Positions 1-5,417 of a stretch of DNA of 5,521 nt are shown here, one piece after another (positions within the stretch are counted from its first letter, which is position 1; each line of letters begins with the position of its first letter). Source of the DNA: Candidatus Aegiribacteria sp. (GTDB taxonomy: Bacteria; Fermentibacterota; Fermentibacteria; Fermentibacterales; JCC-6); assembly GCA_030640155.1 (NCBI GenBank), contig DAOWJX010000324.1, positions 1-5,521 on the forward strand, read 5' to 3'. Made by a program: the position numbers and the translations under genes. The notes beneath the pieces were generated by a model, which saw only the letters and a list, made by a program, of their open reading frames with translations, ran no database searches and was not told where the DNA came from.

Positions 1-213
1 GCTAAGTGTTTTCATCAGTATTACTTGCTCCTTTCCGAATAATATTATCCTGATACCATCGGTTTTCTGATAGAAAACTTTCCGGCGTTATTCGCATTGA
101 AAAATTACTAGCTTCTAAAGTGATTTGAATATACTATTATTGCTGGCATTTACGCTAATATTGGAGGATAACGAAATGAATGATAAGTACTTAGAGGATA
201 GGCAAAAGATCAG
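1..213. other. Left intergenic stretch, no intact gene seen
   Basis: This AT-rich stretch has no long reading frame on either strand. It holds a short perfect hairpin at 62-78 (7-bp arms GTTTTCT/AGAAAAC around GAT) with no adjacent T run. A ribosome binding site and ATG near its right end are listed separately. It also contains the region downstream of the cNMP-binding gene, which ends at 214 on the minus strand. I see no convincing terminator for that gene. Confidence 0.5.
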
Positions 214-238
214 CTATTCTTCTTTTCTGCCCCTTTGA
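163..238 (+). other. Strong RBS and ATG opening a 20-codon frame; small ORF or gene remnant
   Basis: GGAGG at 163-167 lies eight bases before an ATG at 176, which is close to ideal initiation geometry. The frame begins MNDKYLEDRQ and ends at TGA 236-238 after 20 residues, overlapping the 3' end of the convergent cNMP-binding gene by 25 bases. The peptide is polar and I recognise no family. It may be a true small protein, a leader peptide, or the surviving start of a gene whose body was lost when the present right-hand sequence was joined. The decayed phoU nearby shows that gene loss has occurred here. I saw no good sigma70 promoter upstream, so expression is uncertain. Confidence 0.25.
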
Positions 239-744
239 TTCCCGGAAAGCTCAATGTGAACCGCATATTCCATCTGAGCGATTACTTCAGCAATTGCTTT
301 TTTGCTGTCCTGATCACCCACACTGAATGTCATGCCTCTGAGAGCATCATTTACTTGCCTCAGCCTTTGGGTTACGACTCGAGCCAGAGTGAAGAGAAAT
401 AGAAGGGCGGTATCAGGGTTATTGACAAGGAGATTATCGAATTCCCCTTTTCCCATTTTAAGAAGAGAACCATTGCTGATCGCTTTGACCGATGCGGATC
501 TCGGAGTACTATCGAGGAAGGACATCTCTCCGAATATCGCTCCTTTGGTGAGAATAGCATGAACGAAGTCCTCACCGTAAGAATCATCATAAACCTTGAA
601 AGAACCATCTGTTACAATATACAATTCCTCAGAAGTATCGTTCTTTCTGATAAGTTCTTCTCCAGTCAGGACCTGGACAGTTGTACATGATCGTGCAACT
701 TTCAGTATATCTGCTTCATCCAGCAGGTTTATTCCTGATCTCAT
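214..744 (-). CDS. Stand-alone cyclic nucleotide-binding domain protein
   Basis: This 176-residue protein is essentially one CRP/cAMP-binding-type beta-barrel domain. The phosphate-binding cassette is clear at residues 71-86 (FGEMSFLDSTPRSASV), with the Gly-Glu pair at 72-73 that contacts the ribose and the Arg-Ser at 82-83 that contacts the cyclic phosphate in characterised relatives. The N-terminal part shows the usual glycine turns (TGEEL, TDGSF), and a long helix follows the cassette (about 105-135). There is no C-terminal helix-turn-helix, so it is not a CRP/FNR transcription factor. It is likely a cytosolic sensor module that acts on a partner protein. The start ATG is preceded by AAGGA six bases upstream. 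It is transcribed alone: the upstream side holds the phoU remains and the downstream side is not coding. The ligand (cAMP, cGMP or other) cannot be told from sequence. Confidence 0.9.
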   Translation of the reverse strand: MRSGINLLDEADILKVARSCTTVQVLTGEELIRKNDTSEELYIVTDGSFKVYDDSYGEDFVHAILTKGAIFGEMSFLDSTPRSASVKAISNGSLLKMGKGEFDNLLVNNPDTALLFLFTLARVVTQRLRQVNDALRGMTFSVGDQDSKKAIAEVIAQMEYAVHIELSGNQRGRKEE

Positions 745-1206
745 ATTTATCCTTACTGTTTTATCATACTATGTAATTAAAGATATTCTGCTTAAACGGG
801 AATATCAGGAATACTACGGTTTTGAGCAAGGACTGACAATGAAAGAAACGGTTACTTGCTGAAATCCCAGGATGATTAACAGGAAATGCTTTTAAGTTAA
901 AGAAAGCAATAGATGCTTTTCTTAGCAGGGATATTGCAGTAGTAGAAGAAATTCCGCCTATGGATGTAGAAATCGATCGGAGACAGAGTAATCAATATCT
1001 GCGAGCGAGTTGTATCTCTGTACCGGTACAGTAGTTGATCTGGGCTGACGAGAATCTATCCAAAGAGGTATTAAGTGGATTTTACCTGCCTTGAAAGCAC
1101 ACTTGCAGGTGTAATGTCACTGCAGCCATTTGTTCCCCATCAATTTCCAGAGGGTTCCAGTGCTTTCTGAATAAGAAAGGATTCTGTTGATAACCTAATA
1201 TCGCAT
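745..1206. other. 462-base gap without an intact gene
   Basis: The left edge is the 5' region of the cNMP-binding gene, with AT-rich sequence containing TATGAT-like matches on the minus strand but no clear -35. The middle carries the phoU remnant described separately. The right part, 1049-1206, has no protein signal that I recognise. It contains two small inverted repeats: ACCTGC/GCAGGT at 1084-1089 and 1105-1110, and CTTTCT/AGAAAG at 1163-1168 and 1174-1179. The second lies just past the stop of the TraB-like gene but lacks a T run, so it is a poor terminator candidate. Confidence 0.6.
876..1048 (+). pseudogene. phoU: Decayed phoU remnant (PhoU-domain C-terminal part)
   Basis: Three short segments in three different frames read as pieces of the PhoU C-terminal domain in the right order. 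The first, about 876-989, gives AIDAFLSRDIAV and then MDVEIDRR, matching the PhoU signature of an Ala-x-Asp-Ala-Phe helix, Arg-Asp, and an Asp-x-Glu-x-Asp metal-binding-type helix. The second, 994-1020 in the next frame, gives NICERVVSL, and the third, 1019-1045, gives CTGTVVDLG followed by TGA at 1046. These correspond to the conserved Asn-Ile-x-Glu-Arg-Val-Val and T-G-x-V-V-D-L-G ending of PhoU. The stretch of about 30-40 residues normally found between the Asp helix and the NIxERV motif is missing. The upstream half of PhoU is not recognisable. PhoU normally represses the Pho regulon with the PstSCAB transporter and PhoR, but this copy cannot make a working protein. The assignment rests on my recall of family motifs, and each piece is short. 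Confidence 0.7.
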
Positions 1207-1845
1207 CTATATATAATCTTCGATGTATCTTTGGATGATATCATCCCGTTCCTGCAGTTTGTTTATCAACCAGTGTTTATGCTTGAGTCCAACAGTAACC
1301 AGGATAGTACACCCGGAGAATTCTTTTATCGTATCTTCGATCCTGCTGTAGAATCTTCTATTCCATTCTTCCTTTAAATTCCACAGGTCAGGAAAGAGCT
1401 TTTTCTGAAGTTTCTCCCAGATGATCTCACTCCATGTATCGTATGTCCTGGACTGTATTGCTTTTAAAGTTGGAGAATTAACCGCTTCAATACACTCTGA
1501 CAGCTTCATCCAGAAATCCCAATTGTTCTTGAGGTCCGGAGTTGATTTGATCCGCTCCAATTCAGCTCTCTTTCGGTTCCCCCACTCAAGCCCCTCTGAG
1601 GTGCAGGGTTGTATCGGTACGATTGGTATTCCATGTTCCCGGGCATATGGAATTATCGCATCGGGATACTCTGGTTTGGAATTGCAGGTTGTCGTACCAT
1701 CCAGCTGCTCAGGGCTGAGCTCAGCACAGATTACGTCAGGTTCAATCTTCTGAATAAGTTCGATCAGCGTATCCAGGTCGAATTTTGGATCAGTAAAATG
1801 CCTGGCATGCTCAGTGCCCATGATAATTACAGTGTTAGGTTTCAT
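1207..1845 (-). CDS. TraB/PrgY-like (TIKI/EreA-type superfamily) protein
   Basis: This 212-residue soluble protein resembles the TraB/PrgY and TIKI-like fold. The N-terminal strand carries VIIMGTEHAR (residues 7-16), with the Gly-Thr-x-His motif typical of the superfamily. It is followed by PDVICAELSPEQ (36-47), whose Glu42 matches the conserved second-strand Glu. Near the C-terminus, ILVTVGLKHKHWL (181-193) gives the usual Val-x-Val-Gly-x-x-His element. Members are thought to be metal-dependent hydrolases or to act on peptide signals, but no substrate can be inferred here. No signal peptide or membrane segment is visible. The reading frame is open for 37 more codons upstream, but that extension lies inside the lipoprotein gene and lacks a sensible RBS. 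I chose ATG at 1845, which shares its A with the upstream TAA (TAATG). This implies translational coupling with the lipoprotein. It is the last gene of the minus-strand run. Confidence 0.7.
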   Translation of the reverse strand: MKPNTVIIMGTEHARHFTDPKFDLDTLIELIQKIEPDVICAELSPEQLDGTTTCNSKPEYPDAIIPYAREHGIPIVPIQPCTSEGLEWGNRKRAELERIKSTPDLKNNWDFWMKLSECIEAVNSPTLKAIQSRTYDTWSEIIWEKLQKKLFPDLWNLKEEWNRRFYSRIEDTIKEFSGCTILVTVGLKHKHWLINKLQERDDIIQRYIEDYI

Positions 1846-2201
1846 TATTGAGGAATCAGCATCTCTCTTAGTCTGTCCGGCTGAGCAATACGATAGATCG
1901 GTGTGCCGGCATTGGTACTCAAGACCGTTACATAACCATCGGGATGGTATAGCCATCGTGTAGACCCCTTGGTTGTAATGACATCAACCTTGTAAGTGAA
2001 ATCCGATCTCTGGGACATGGTAAATGACGATCTGTTTTCCCAGATACTCTTGAATGATTCCAGCGCGGTAGAATCATCGATAGTCTGAATAACCTGGAAG
2101 TCCTCGTCCCACACCTTGACCTGAGTGATCTGATCGTCGTTGTTTCGGCAACCTGCCAGGAAGAGCGGAACAATAAATAATAGAAGAGCAGTTATTTTCA
2201 T
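1845..2201 (-). CDS. Small predicted lipoprotein, function unknown
   Basis: This 118-residue protein starts MKITALLLFIVPLFLAGC, a textbook lipoprotein signal: one Lys, a hydrophobic core, and a lipobox Leu-Ala-Gly-Cys with Cys18 as the lipidation site. The mature part is about 100 residues, with a TRWLYHPDGYVTVL segment that looks like a small beta-rich domain. I do not recognise the family. The frame is open upstream to an ATG at 2243 that overlaps the DsrE gene stop as ATGA. That start would put 14 mostly polar residues ahead of the signal peptide, so I prefer 2201, which has GGAAG seven bases upstream. With this start the gap to the DsrE gene is 38 bases. The stop overlaps the TraB-like ATG. 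It probably sits in the inner or outer membrane facing the periplasm. Confidence 0.75.
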   Translation of the reverse strand: MKITALLLFIVPLFLAGCRNNDDQITQVKVWDEDFQVIQTIDDSTALESFKSIWENRSSFTMSQRSDFTYKVDVITTKGSTRWLYHPDGYVTVLSTNAGTPIYRIAQPDRLREMLIPQ

Positions 2202-2239
2202 TATCCTACTTCCATGAGTGAAGAGCATACTCCATTCGA

Positions 2240-2779
2240 TCATATGAAAAGACTGTTCCTGCTCTCATGAGCCTCTGCCAGGAATTTCGCAACTCCGCAG
2301 TATTCAAGATTCTTGTAATCAACCATCTCTTCGTGTTTCATTCCCATCAAATCCATTGACATCTCACAGATAAAGATCTTAATGTTCATTTCCTGAGAGA
2401 GTTCAAGTAATTCAGCGAGTGTGACGATATTCTTTTTCTTTATCAGATGCTTCATGAGAGAAGTTCCTGCACCGGCCATATTCAGTTTTGACAGTTTCAA
2501 CTGATTAAATCCGGTCGGAAGCATGAACCCAAACATCCTGGATATGAAATCTTTCTTTACTTTGAATTTCTTCCTCAGGGCAGTAGTTCCCCAGAATGTA
2601 AAAAACAACGTAACCTCTGATCCCATTGCAGCTGCCCCTGTTGCTATAATGAAAGCTGCAATAAGTTTATCCAGTGAACCGGAAAAGACAATTATCGATA
2701 ATTTGTCTTTTGGACTGTCATTTTCCAGCACTTCGATTCTATCCTTCAATTCCTGGATCTGTTCAAGCATGTTCTCCAT
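2240..2779 (-). CDS. DsrE/DsrF/DrsH-like family protein
   Basis: This 179-residue protein resembles the DsrE/DrsH-like family, whose better-known members relay sulfur or bind persulfide. Residues 1-20 (MENMLEQIQELKDRIEVLEN) form a short coiled-coil-like helix. The core starts at LSIIVFSGSLDKLIAAFIIA (27-46), the typical first strand and Ser-Gly-x-x-Asp-Lys helix, followed by EVTLFFTFWG (55-64). The C-terminal part has IFICEMSMDLMG (135-146). There Cys138 sits where the family usually has its reactive Cys before a Met-x-x-Met-Gly turn. A second Cys lies at 161 in EYCGVAKFLAEA. The middle contains a long amphipathic stretch (about 70-115). The start has AGAGAGG about six bases upstream. It lies 133 bases downstream of selD and directly upstream of the lipoprotein. 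Neighbouring selD makes a role in sulfur or selenium handling plausible, but the sequence alone does not show it. Confidence 0.85.
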   Translation of the reverse strand: MENMLEQIQELKDRIEVLENDSPKDKLSIIVFSGSLDKLIAAFIIATGAAAMGSEVTLFFTFWGTTALRKKFKVKKDFISRMFGFMLPTGFNQLKLSKLNMAGAGTSLMKHLIKKKNIVTLAELLELSQEMNIKIFICEMSMDLMGMKHEEMVDYKNLEYCGVAKFLAEAHESRNSLFI

Positions 2780-2812
2780 ATTATCCTCTCTTTTTTCCTT
2801 TTTAACTTTCTT

Positions 2813-2851
2813 GTATAACCGAATTTAACGCTGGTTATACACCATCGGCAA
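2813..2851 (-). promoter_or_regulatory. Candidate promoter with inverted-repeat operator before the DsrE-like gene
   Basis: An exact 8-bp inverted repeat, GTATAACC at 2813-2820 and GGTTATAC at 2833-2840, is separated by 12 bases, so the arm centres are 20 bp apart, about two helical turns. No T run follows on either strand, which argues for a protein-binding site rather than a terminator. On the minus strand a weak promoter can be read: -35 TTGCCG (2851-2846), 17-base spacer, -10 TTAAAT (2828-2823). The arms flank that -10. A dimeric repressor bound here would block transcription of the dsrE-lipoprotein-TraB operon. The regulator is not in the window. The repeat is solid, but the promoter reading is tentative. 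Confidence 0.4.
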
Positions 2852-2912
2852 CACTACCTTGATGCACTTCAAAGTACTCCTGATCAGCAGTGATTTATTT
2901 TCTGAATGCCGG

Positions 2913-3950
2913 TTATTCGATTTCCAGGAACACGGTGGGATCATCCAGTTGCTCGACTCTTCCGATAATGGTCGTTTCTGTATCACCATGTTCTTTGAGA
3001 GTGCTTACAAGTGATTCAGCCTGATCCGGTCTTACAGTTGCCAGCAATCCGCCCGATGTCTGTGCTTCAGCGAAAAGTATGAAATATCTCTTATCCAGGT
3101 TTTCGGGCATCTTCAGATGTGGTTCAACGTATTCCTTGCACTTGCATACTCCACTTGGATTGAATCTGTCAAGCAGATCCGGAAGACCGGGGAGAAGGGG
3201 GACATCTGCCGAACGGATGACCAGTTTCACTCCGGCATTTCTCGCGATTGGAAGAGCATGACCCAGGAGCCCGAACCCTGTCACGTCGGTCAGGCAGCTT
3301 ATATCGAATCGCTGCATTACTTCAGATGCGTACATGTTAAGGCGTTCCATCCAGTAAACGAAAAGTGAAAATTGTTCTGTGGTTAGTCCTTCATTGATCA
3401 TTGCATCGCAGTATACACCTGTTCCAATTGGTTTTGTCAGAATAATAACATCGCCCGGTCTGGCGTTGTCATTGGTTAGAGCGGCTTCGGGATCGGTCAG
3501 CCCTGTAACACTCATACCGTATACCATTTCTTCCTGCTCGAGCGTGTGTCCGCCCAGAAGTACAACTCCGGCTTCATGCAGTTTTTCAGCGCCGCCAATG
3601 AGAAGTTCCTCAATTGCTTCCGATGGGATCTTTCCTGCCGGATAGGCAAGATGGTTCATTGCCGTTATGGCTTTCGCTCCCATGGCCCAGATATCGGACA
3701 TGCTGTTCGCGGCGACAATTCGGCCGAAGCTGCGAGGATCATCCACTATCGGGTAGAAGAAATCAACAGTCTGCACCAGAGCGACACTTTCTGAGATTTT
3801 ATAAACTCCTGCATCGTCCATTGTCTGCATACCAACGATAAGATTGGGAGAATCGGGCAACGGAAGCTTTTCAAGTATCCCGGCCAGCCTGGTCGGGTTC
3901 AGCTTGCCTGCTCAACCAGCGCAGGGGCCGTAGTCCATGAGGCGTATCAT
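2913..3950 (-). CDS. selD: Selenide, water dikinase SelD with selenocysteine active site
   Basis: SelD makes selenophosphate from selenide, ATP and water, the selenium donor for Sec-tRNA and selenouridine. Reading the in-frame UGA at 3912-3914 as Sec gives 345 residues, close to the 347 of E. coli SelD. The N-terminus MIRLMDYGPCAGUAGKLNP matches the family's Ile-Arg-Leu...Tyr and catalytic Cys-x-x-Lys region: Sec13 aligns with Cys17 and Lys16 with Lys20 of the E. coli enzyme. Further family motifs are DDAGVY (45-50), TVDFFYPIVDDP (61-72, metal-binding Asp63), AANSMSDIWAMGA (80-92), LLGGHTLE (131-138), LTDVTGFGLLGHA (220-232) and EAQTSGGLLA (295-304). I chose ATG 3950 because it supplies the IRL motif and has AGGA just upstream. 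A gene caller ignoring Sec would start at TTG 3860 and lose the active site. The coding frame is continuous with the Cys-rich segment upstream. Confidence 0.93.
3872..3914 (-). promoter_or_regulatory. Sec codon UGA and SECIS-like hairpin in selD
   Basis: The UGA at 3914-3912 is followed within the coding sequence by a stem-loop. CCCG (3897-3894) pairs with CGGG (3882-3879), then after one A-C mismatch CCA (3892-3890) pairs with UGG (3886-3884), closing a GGC loop at 3889-3887. CAAG (3906-3903) and CUUG (3875-3872) can form a lower stem. The apical GG begins 23 bases after UGA. Bacterial SECIS elements bound by SelB are hairpins just downstream of UGA with a GG in the loop, so position and loop fit. 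The fold was done by eye, and other pairings are possible. Confidence 0.6.
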
Positions 3951-4178
3951 CTTTCCTGAAGGAAGCGATCGCTCAGGTACTCCGCCACACTGCAGTTTAC
4001 TCAGGAGGAATTCGCAGTAGGTCTGCTGGTGCCTGTCGTGATGGAAAGGTATACATTCCTTGCAGTTACCTCTTCTTCTGCAGTCAGAAGGACAGGGGCA
4101 GTTCTTTCCATCGTAGAGTTCGGATTCTTTCAAATCAGTCCATATCTGAAAATGAATAAGAAAATAACATACCAGCAC
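3912..4178 (-). CDS. Cys/His-rich putative zinc-binding domain, in frame with selD
   Basis: This frame encodes a compact Cys-rich domain with Cys at residues 27, 29, 33, 39, 42 and 55 and His46, counted from GTG at 4178. The pattern is C-x-C-x3-C-x-R-x-G-x-C-x2-C-I-x2-H-x8-C. As I recall, this spacing matches the small Cys-rich DUF6485-type proteins of anaerobic bacteria, function unknown and probably metal-binding. No stop separates it from selD: the frame runs through the selD ATG to the Sec UGA at 3912. Translation would give either an 88-residue product ending at that UGA or, with Sec insertion, a 421-residue fusion to SelD. The start is unclear. GTG 4178 has no RBS, TTG 4133 has only a weak one, and there is no ATG before selD's own. 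The residues before the domain are hydrophobic (VLVCYFLIHFQIW), but this may just reflect T-rich sequence. A shift of frame near 4000 would instead end the gene at TGA 3949-3947, overlapping the selD start as ATGA, so a frameshift mutation is also possible. Confidence 0.55.
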   Translation of the reverse strand: MLVCYFLIHFQIWTDLKESELYDGKNCPCPSDCRRRGNCKECIPFHHDRHQQTYCEFLLSKLQCGGVPERSLPSGKMIRLMDYGPCAG

Positions 4179-4193
4179 AATAAGGATATATAC

Positions 4194-4217
4194 AAAAAAA
4201 CCTGTGAAAAGAAACAG
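4194..4217 (-). terminator. Weak hairpin plus T7 after arfB
   Basis: Immediately after the arfB stop the minus strand reads CTGT, an 8-base loop, ACAG, then G and seven Ts. The stem has only four pairs, so it is a poor intrinsic terminator at best. If it works at all, it would partly separate arfB from the selD region. Confidence 0.2.
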
Positions 4218-4649
4218 CTAATCCAGATCGTTCTCTGAAGCTTTGAACCCCCGTTTCTTTTTCAACAGACTCCGTTCCCGTTTCTCCTGAAGCCTCTTTT
4301 TCCTTGAAGCGGGAGTCGGTTTTGTTGATTTTCGCTTTGCCGGTTTCTGAGCTGCTGTTACAAGCAGCTTGATCAGTCTTTGAACGGCATCATTACGGTT
4401 CATGGTCTGTGACCGGTATCGTCTTGCATGAATTACGAGTAAGCCTTCTCCTGTTATTCTGCTGCCGCCGATCTTCCTCAGTCGGTTCTTCACAGTTTCG
4501 GAAAGGGACGGAGAACCGTCAATGTCAAATCTGAGCACTACGGCGGAGGAGGTCTTATTGACCTTCTGGCCTCCGGGTCCGCCTGAACGTGTGAACTCGA
4601 ACTCAAGCTCGGTTTCACTTATACTGATATTTTCCGTTACCTTAATCAT
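4218..4649 (-). CDS. arfB: Peptidyl-tRNA hydrolase ArfB (YaeJ family, ribosome rescue)
   Basis: This 143-residue protein is the stand-alone GGQ-domain hydrolase that frees ribosomes stalled on mRNAs without a stop codon by cleaving peptidyl-tRNA in the A/P site. The N-terminal domain holds FTRSGGPGGQKVNKTSSAV (19-37), with catalytic GGQ at 26-28 and the conserved Val-Asn-Lys-Thr-x-Ser that follows. It lacks the codon-recognition domains of RF1 and RF2. The C-terminus from about 100 to 138 is a Lys/Arg-rich tail, as in E. coli ArfB (140 residues), where the tail enters the empty mRNA channel. Length and layout are normal. The start ATG has a weak purine-rich site (GAAGATAG) upstream. It is divergent from the membrane-protein gene at 4736 and first in the minus-strand run. 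No functional link with selD is evident. Confidence 0.95.
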   Translation of the reverse strand: MIKVTENISISETELEFEFTRSGGPGGQKVNKTSSAVVLRFDIDGSPSLSETVKNRLRKIGGSRITGEGLLVIHARRYRSQTMNRNDAVQRLIKLLVTAAQKPAKRKSTKPTPASRKKRLQEKRERSLLKKKRGFKASENDLD

Positions 4650-4673
4650 CGACTATCTTCGCTGTTGACCGGT

Positions 4674-4702
4674 TTCAATTTCTCCTGCATTATGTATATA
4701 AT
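4674..4702 (+). promoter_or_regulatory. Sigma70-type promoter for the 4736 gene
   Basis: A perfect -10 TATAAT at 4697-4702 lies 17 bases after a weak -35 TTCAAT at 4674-4679. Transcription would start near 4709, leaving a short leader with the RBS AAGGAG at 4725-4730. Confidence 0.55.
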
Positions 4703-4721
4703 CATTCAAGCGGTCTGTAAA
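4693..4721 (-). promoter_or_regulatory. Candidate promoter for arfB, overlapping the divergent one
   Basis: On the minus strand TTTACA (4721-4716) and TATACA (4698-4693) are 17 bases apart, giving a plausible -35/-10 pair with a start near 4686, upstream of arfB at 4649. Its -10 overlaps the -10 of the plus-strand promoter, so the two polymerases would compete. Confidence 0.4.
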
Positions 4722-4735
4722 AGAAAGGAGTGCTT

Positions 4736-5410
4736 ATGAATCCTGTTGTCCTTCCGATTGTCGGCATATTCATTCTTGCGGGTGTTATTATCTGGATGGT
4801 TTTCATGTTTGAGAAGAAGAGAACTTCAGCATGGGAATCGATATCACATCGACTTGGAGCGAAATTCACTCCCAAAGATACAGAGAGACATGCTCGTTTC
4901 CCTTTCCGACTCTTCAACAGTGGAAGTAATCGGAAAATGAAGAATTATCTGGAGTGGGAATCGGAAGGAGTTACAATTCATCTGGCTGATTATCAGTTCA
5001 CAACATATCACAACACCGGCAGAGGAAGTTCATCAAAGGTTCATAAGCAGACGATCTGCATTCTTGAAAAAGAAGGGCTTGATCTCCCAGTGACTTTCTT
5101 GCGGGGGCAGGTGGCGTTGTTCGATTGGGTTGGAGAAAAATTCGGCGCCCAGGATATAGATTTCTCAGAAGATCCCGAGTTCTCAAAAGCATTCGTAATC
5201 AAAGGGGATGAAGCTCGCACGCCTCAGGTATTCGGACATGAGTTGAGGCAGCACTTTCTACAGCAGAGGAAAGCTTTTAAAACTTTCGAAATGAACGGAA
5301 ATGCACTGATGATCAACTTTGGGAAACGGAGAAACCCTGAGGAGTACGCTGACCTGGTTGCTATCGCGATGCCCGTTTTCTACATGGTCAACAACAGGTC
5401 AGCCTGGTAG
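4736..5410 (+). CDS. Membrane-anchored conserved hypothetical protein
   Basis: This 224-residue protein has one N-terminal transmembrane helix (about residues 3-25, PVVLPIVGIFILAGVIIWMV), then Glu-Lys-Lys-Arg and a soluble domain of about 195 residues. The positive residues after the helix predict a cytoplasmic soluble part. The domain begins WESISHRLGAKF and continues with LFNSGSNRKMKNYLEW, VTIHLADYQFTTYH, KVHKQTICIL and QDIDFSEDPEFSKAFVIKGDE. Its Trp-x-x-x-x-x-x-Leu-Gly start, internal Asp-Tyr-x-x-Thr strand and D-I-D-F...P-x-F-S element resemble a family of uncharacterised bacterial membrane proteins that I have seen but cannot name. No catalytic motif stands out. I chose ATG 4736 because AAGGAG (4725-4730) sits five bases ahead; GTG at 4730 overlaps that RBS and is not credible. 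It ends seven bases before the convergent transporter stop. Confidence 0.8.
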   Translation: MNPVVLPIVGIFILAGVIIWMVFMFEKKRTSAWESISHRLGAKFTPKDTERHARFPFRLFNSGSNRKMKNYLEWESEGVTIHLADYQFTTYHNTGRGSSSKVHKQTICILEKEGLDLPVTFLRGQVALFDWVGEKFGAQDIDFSEDPEFSKAFVIKGDEARTPQVFGHELRQHFLQQRKAFKTFEMNGNALMINFGKRRNPEEYADLVAIAMPVFYMVNNRSAW

Positions 5411-5417
5411 CATCTGA

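Noticed and set aside
62..78. GTTTTCT-GAT-AGAAAAC hairpin as a terminator
   Set aside because: The stem is AT-rich, no T run follows, and no gene in the window clearly ends next to it.
1163..1179. CTTTCT/AGAAAG hairpin as the terminator of the TraB-like gene
   Set aside because: It has only six mostly A-T pairs and no T run on the minus strand.
1846..1956. N-terminal extension of the TraB-like protein to 1956
   Set aside because: These 37 codons overlap the lipoprotein gene and show no family similarity; the ATG at 1845 begins right before the conserved first strand.
3079..3841. Several plus-strand open frames opposite selD
   Set aside because: They are antisense shadows with no recognisable family motif; the minus-strand frame is unmistakably SelD.
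2913..3860. SelD as a 315-residue protein starting at TTG 3860
   Set aside because: It would lack the catalytic Cys/Sec and Lys and the IRL motif, all of which are encoded just upstream in the same frame across one UGA.
4179..4217. A full transmembrane helix ahead of the Cys-rich domain, read back to the arfB stop
   Set aside because: The frame is open and hydrophobic, but there is no start codon with an RBS, and the run of Ts alone would give Phe-rich codons by chance.
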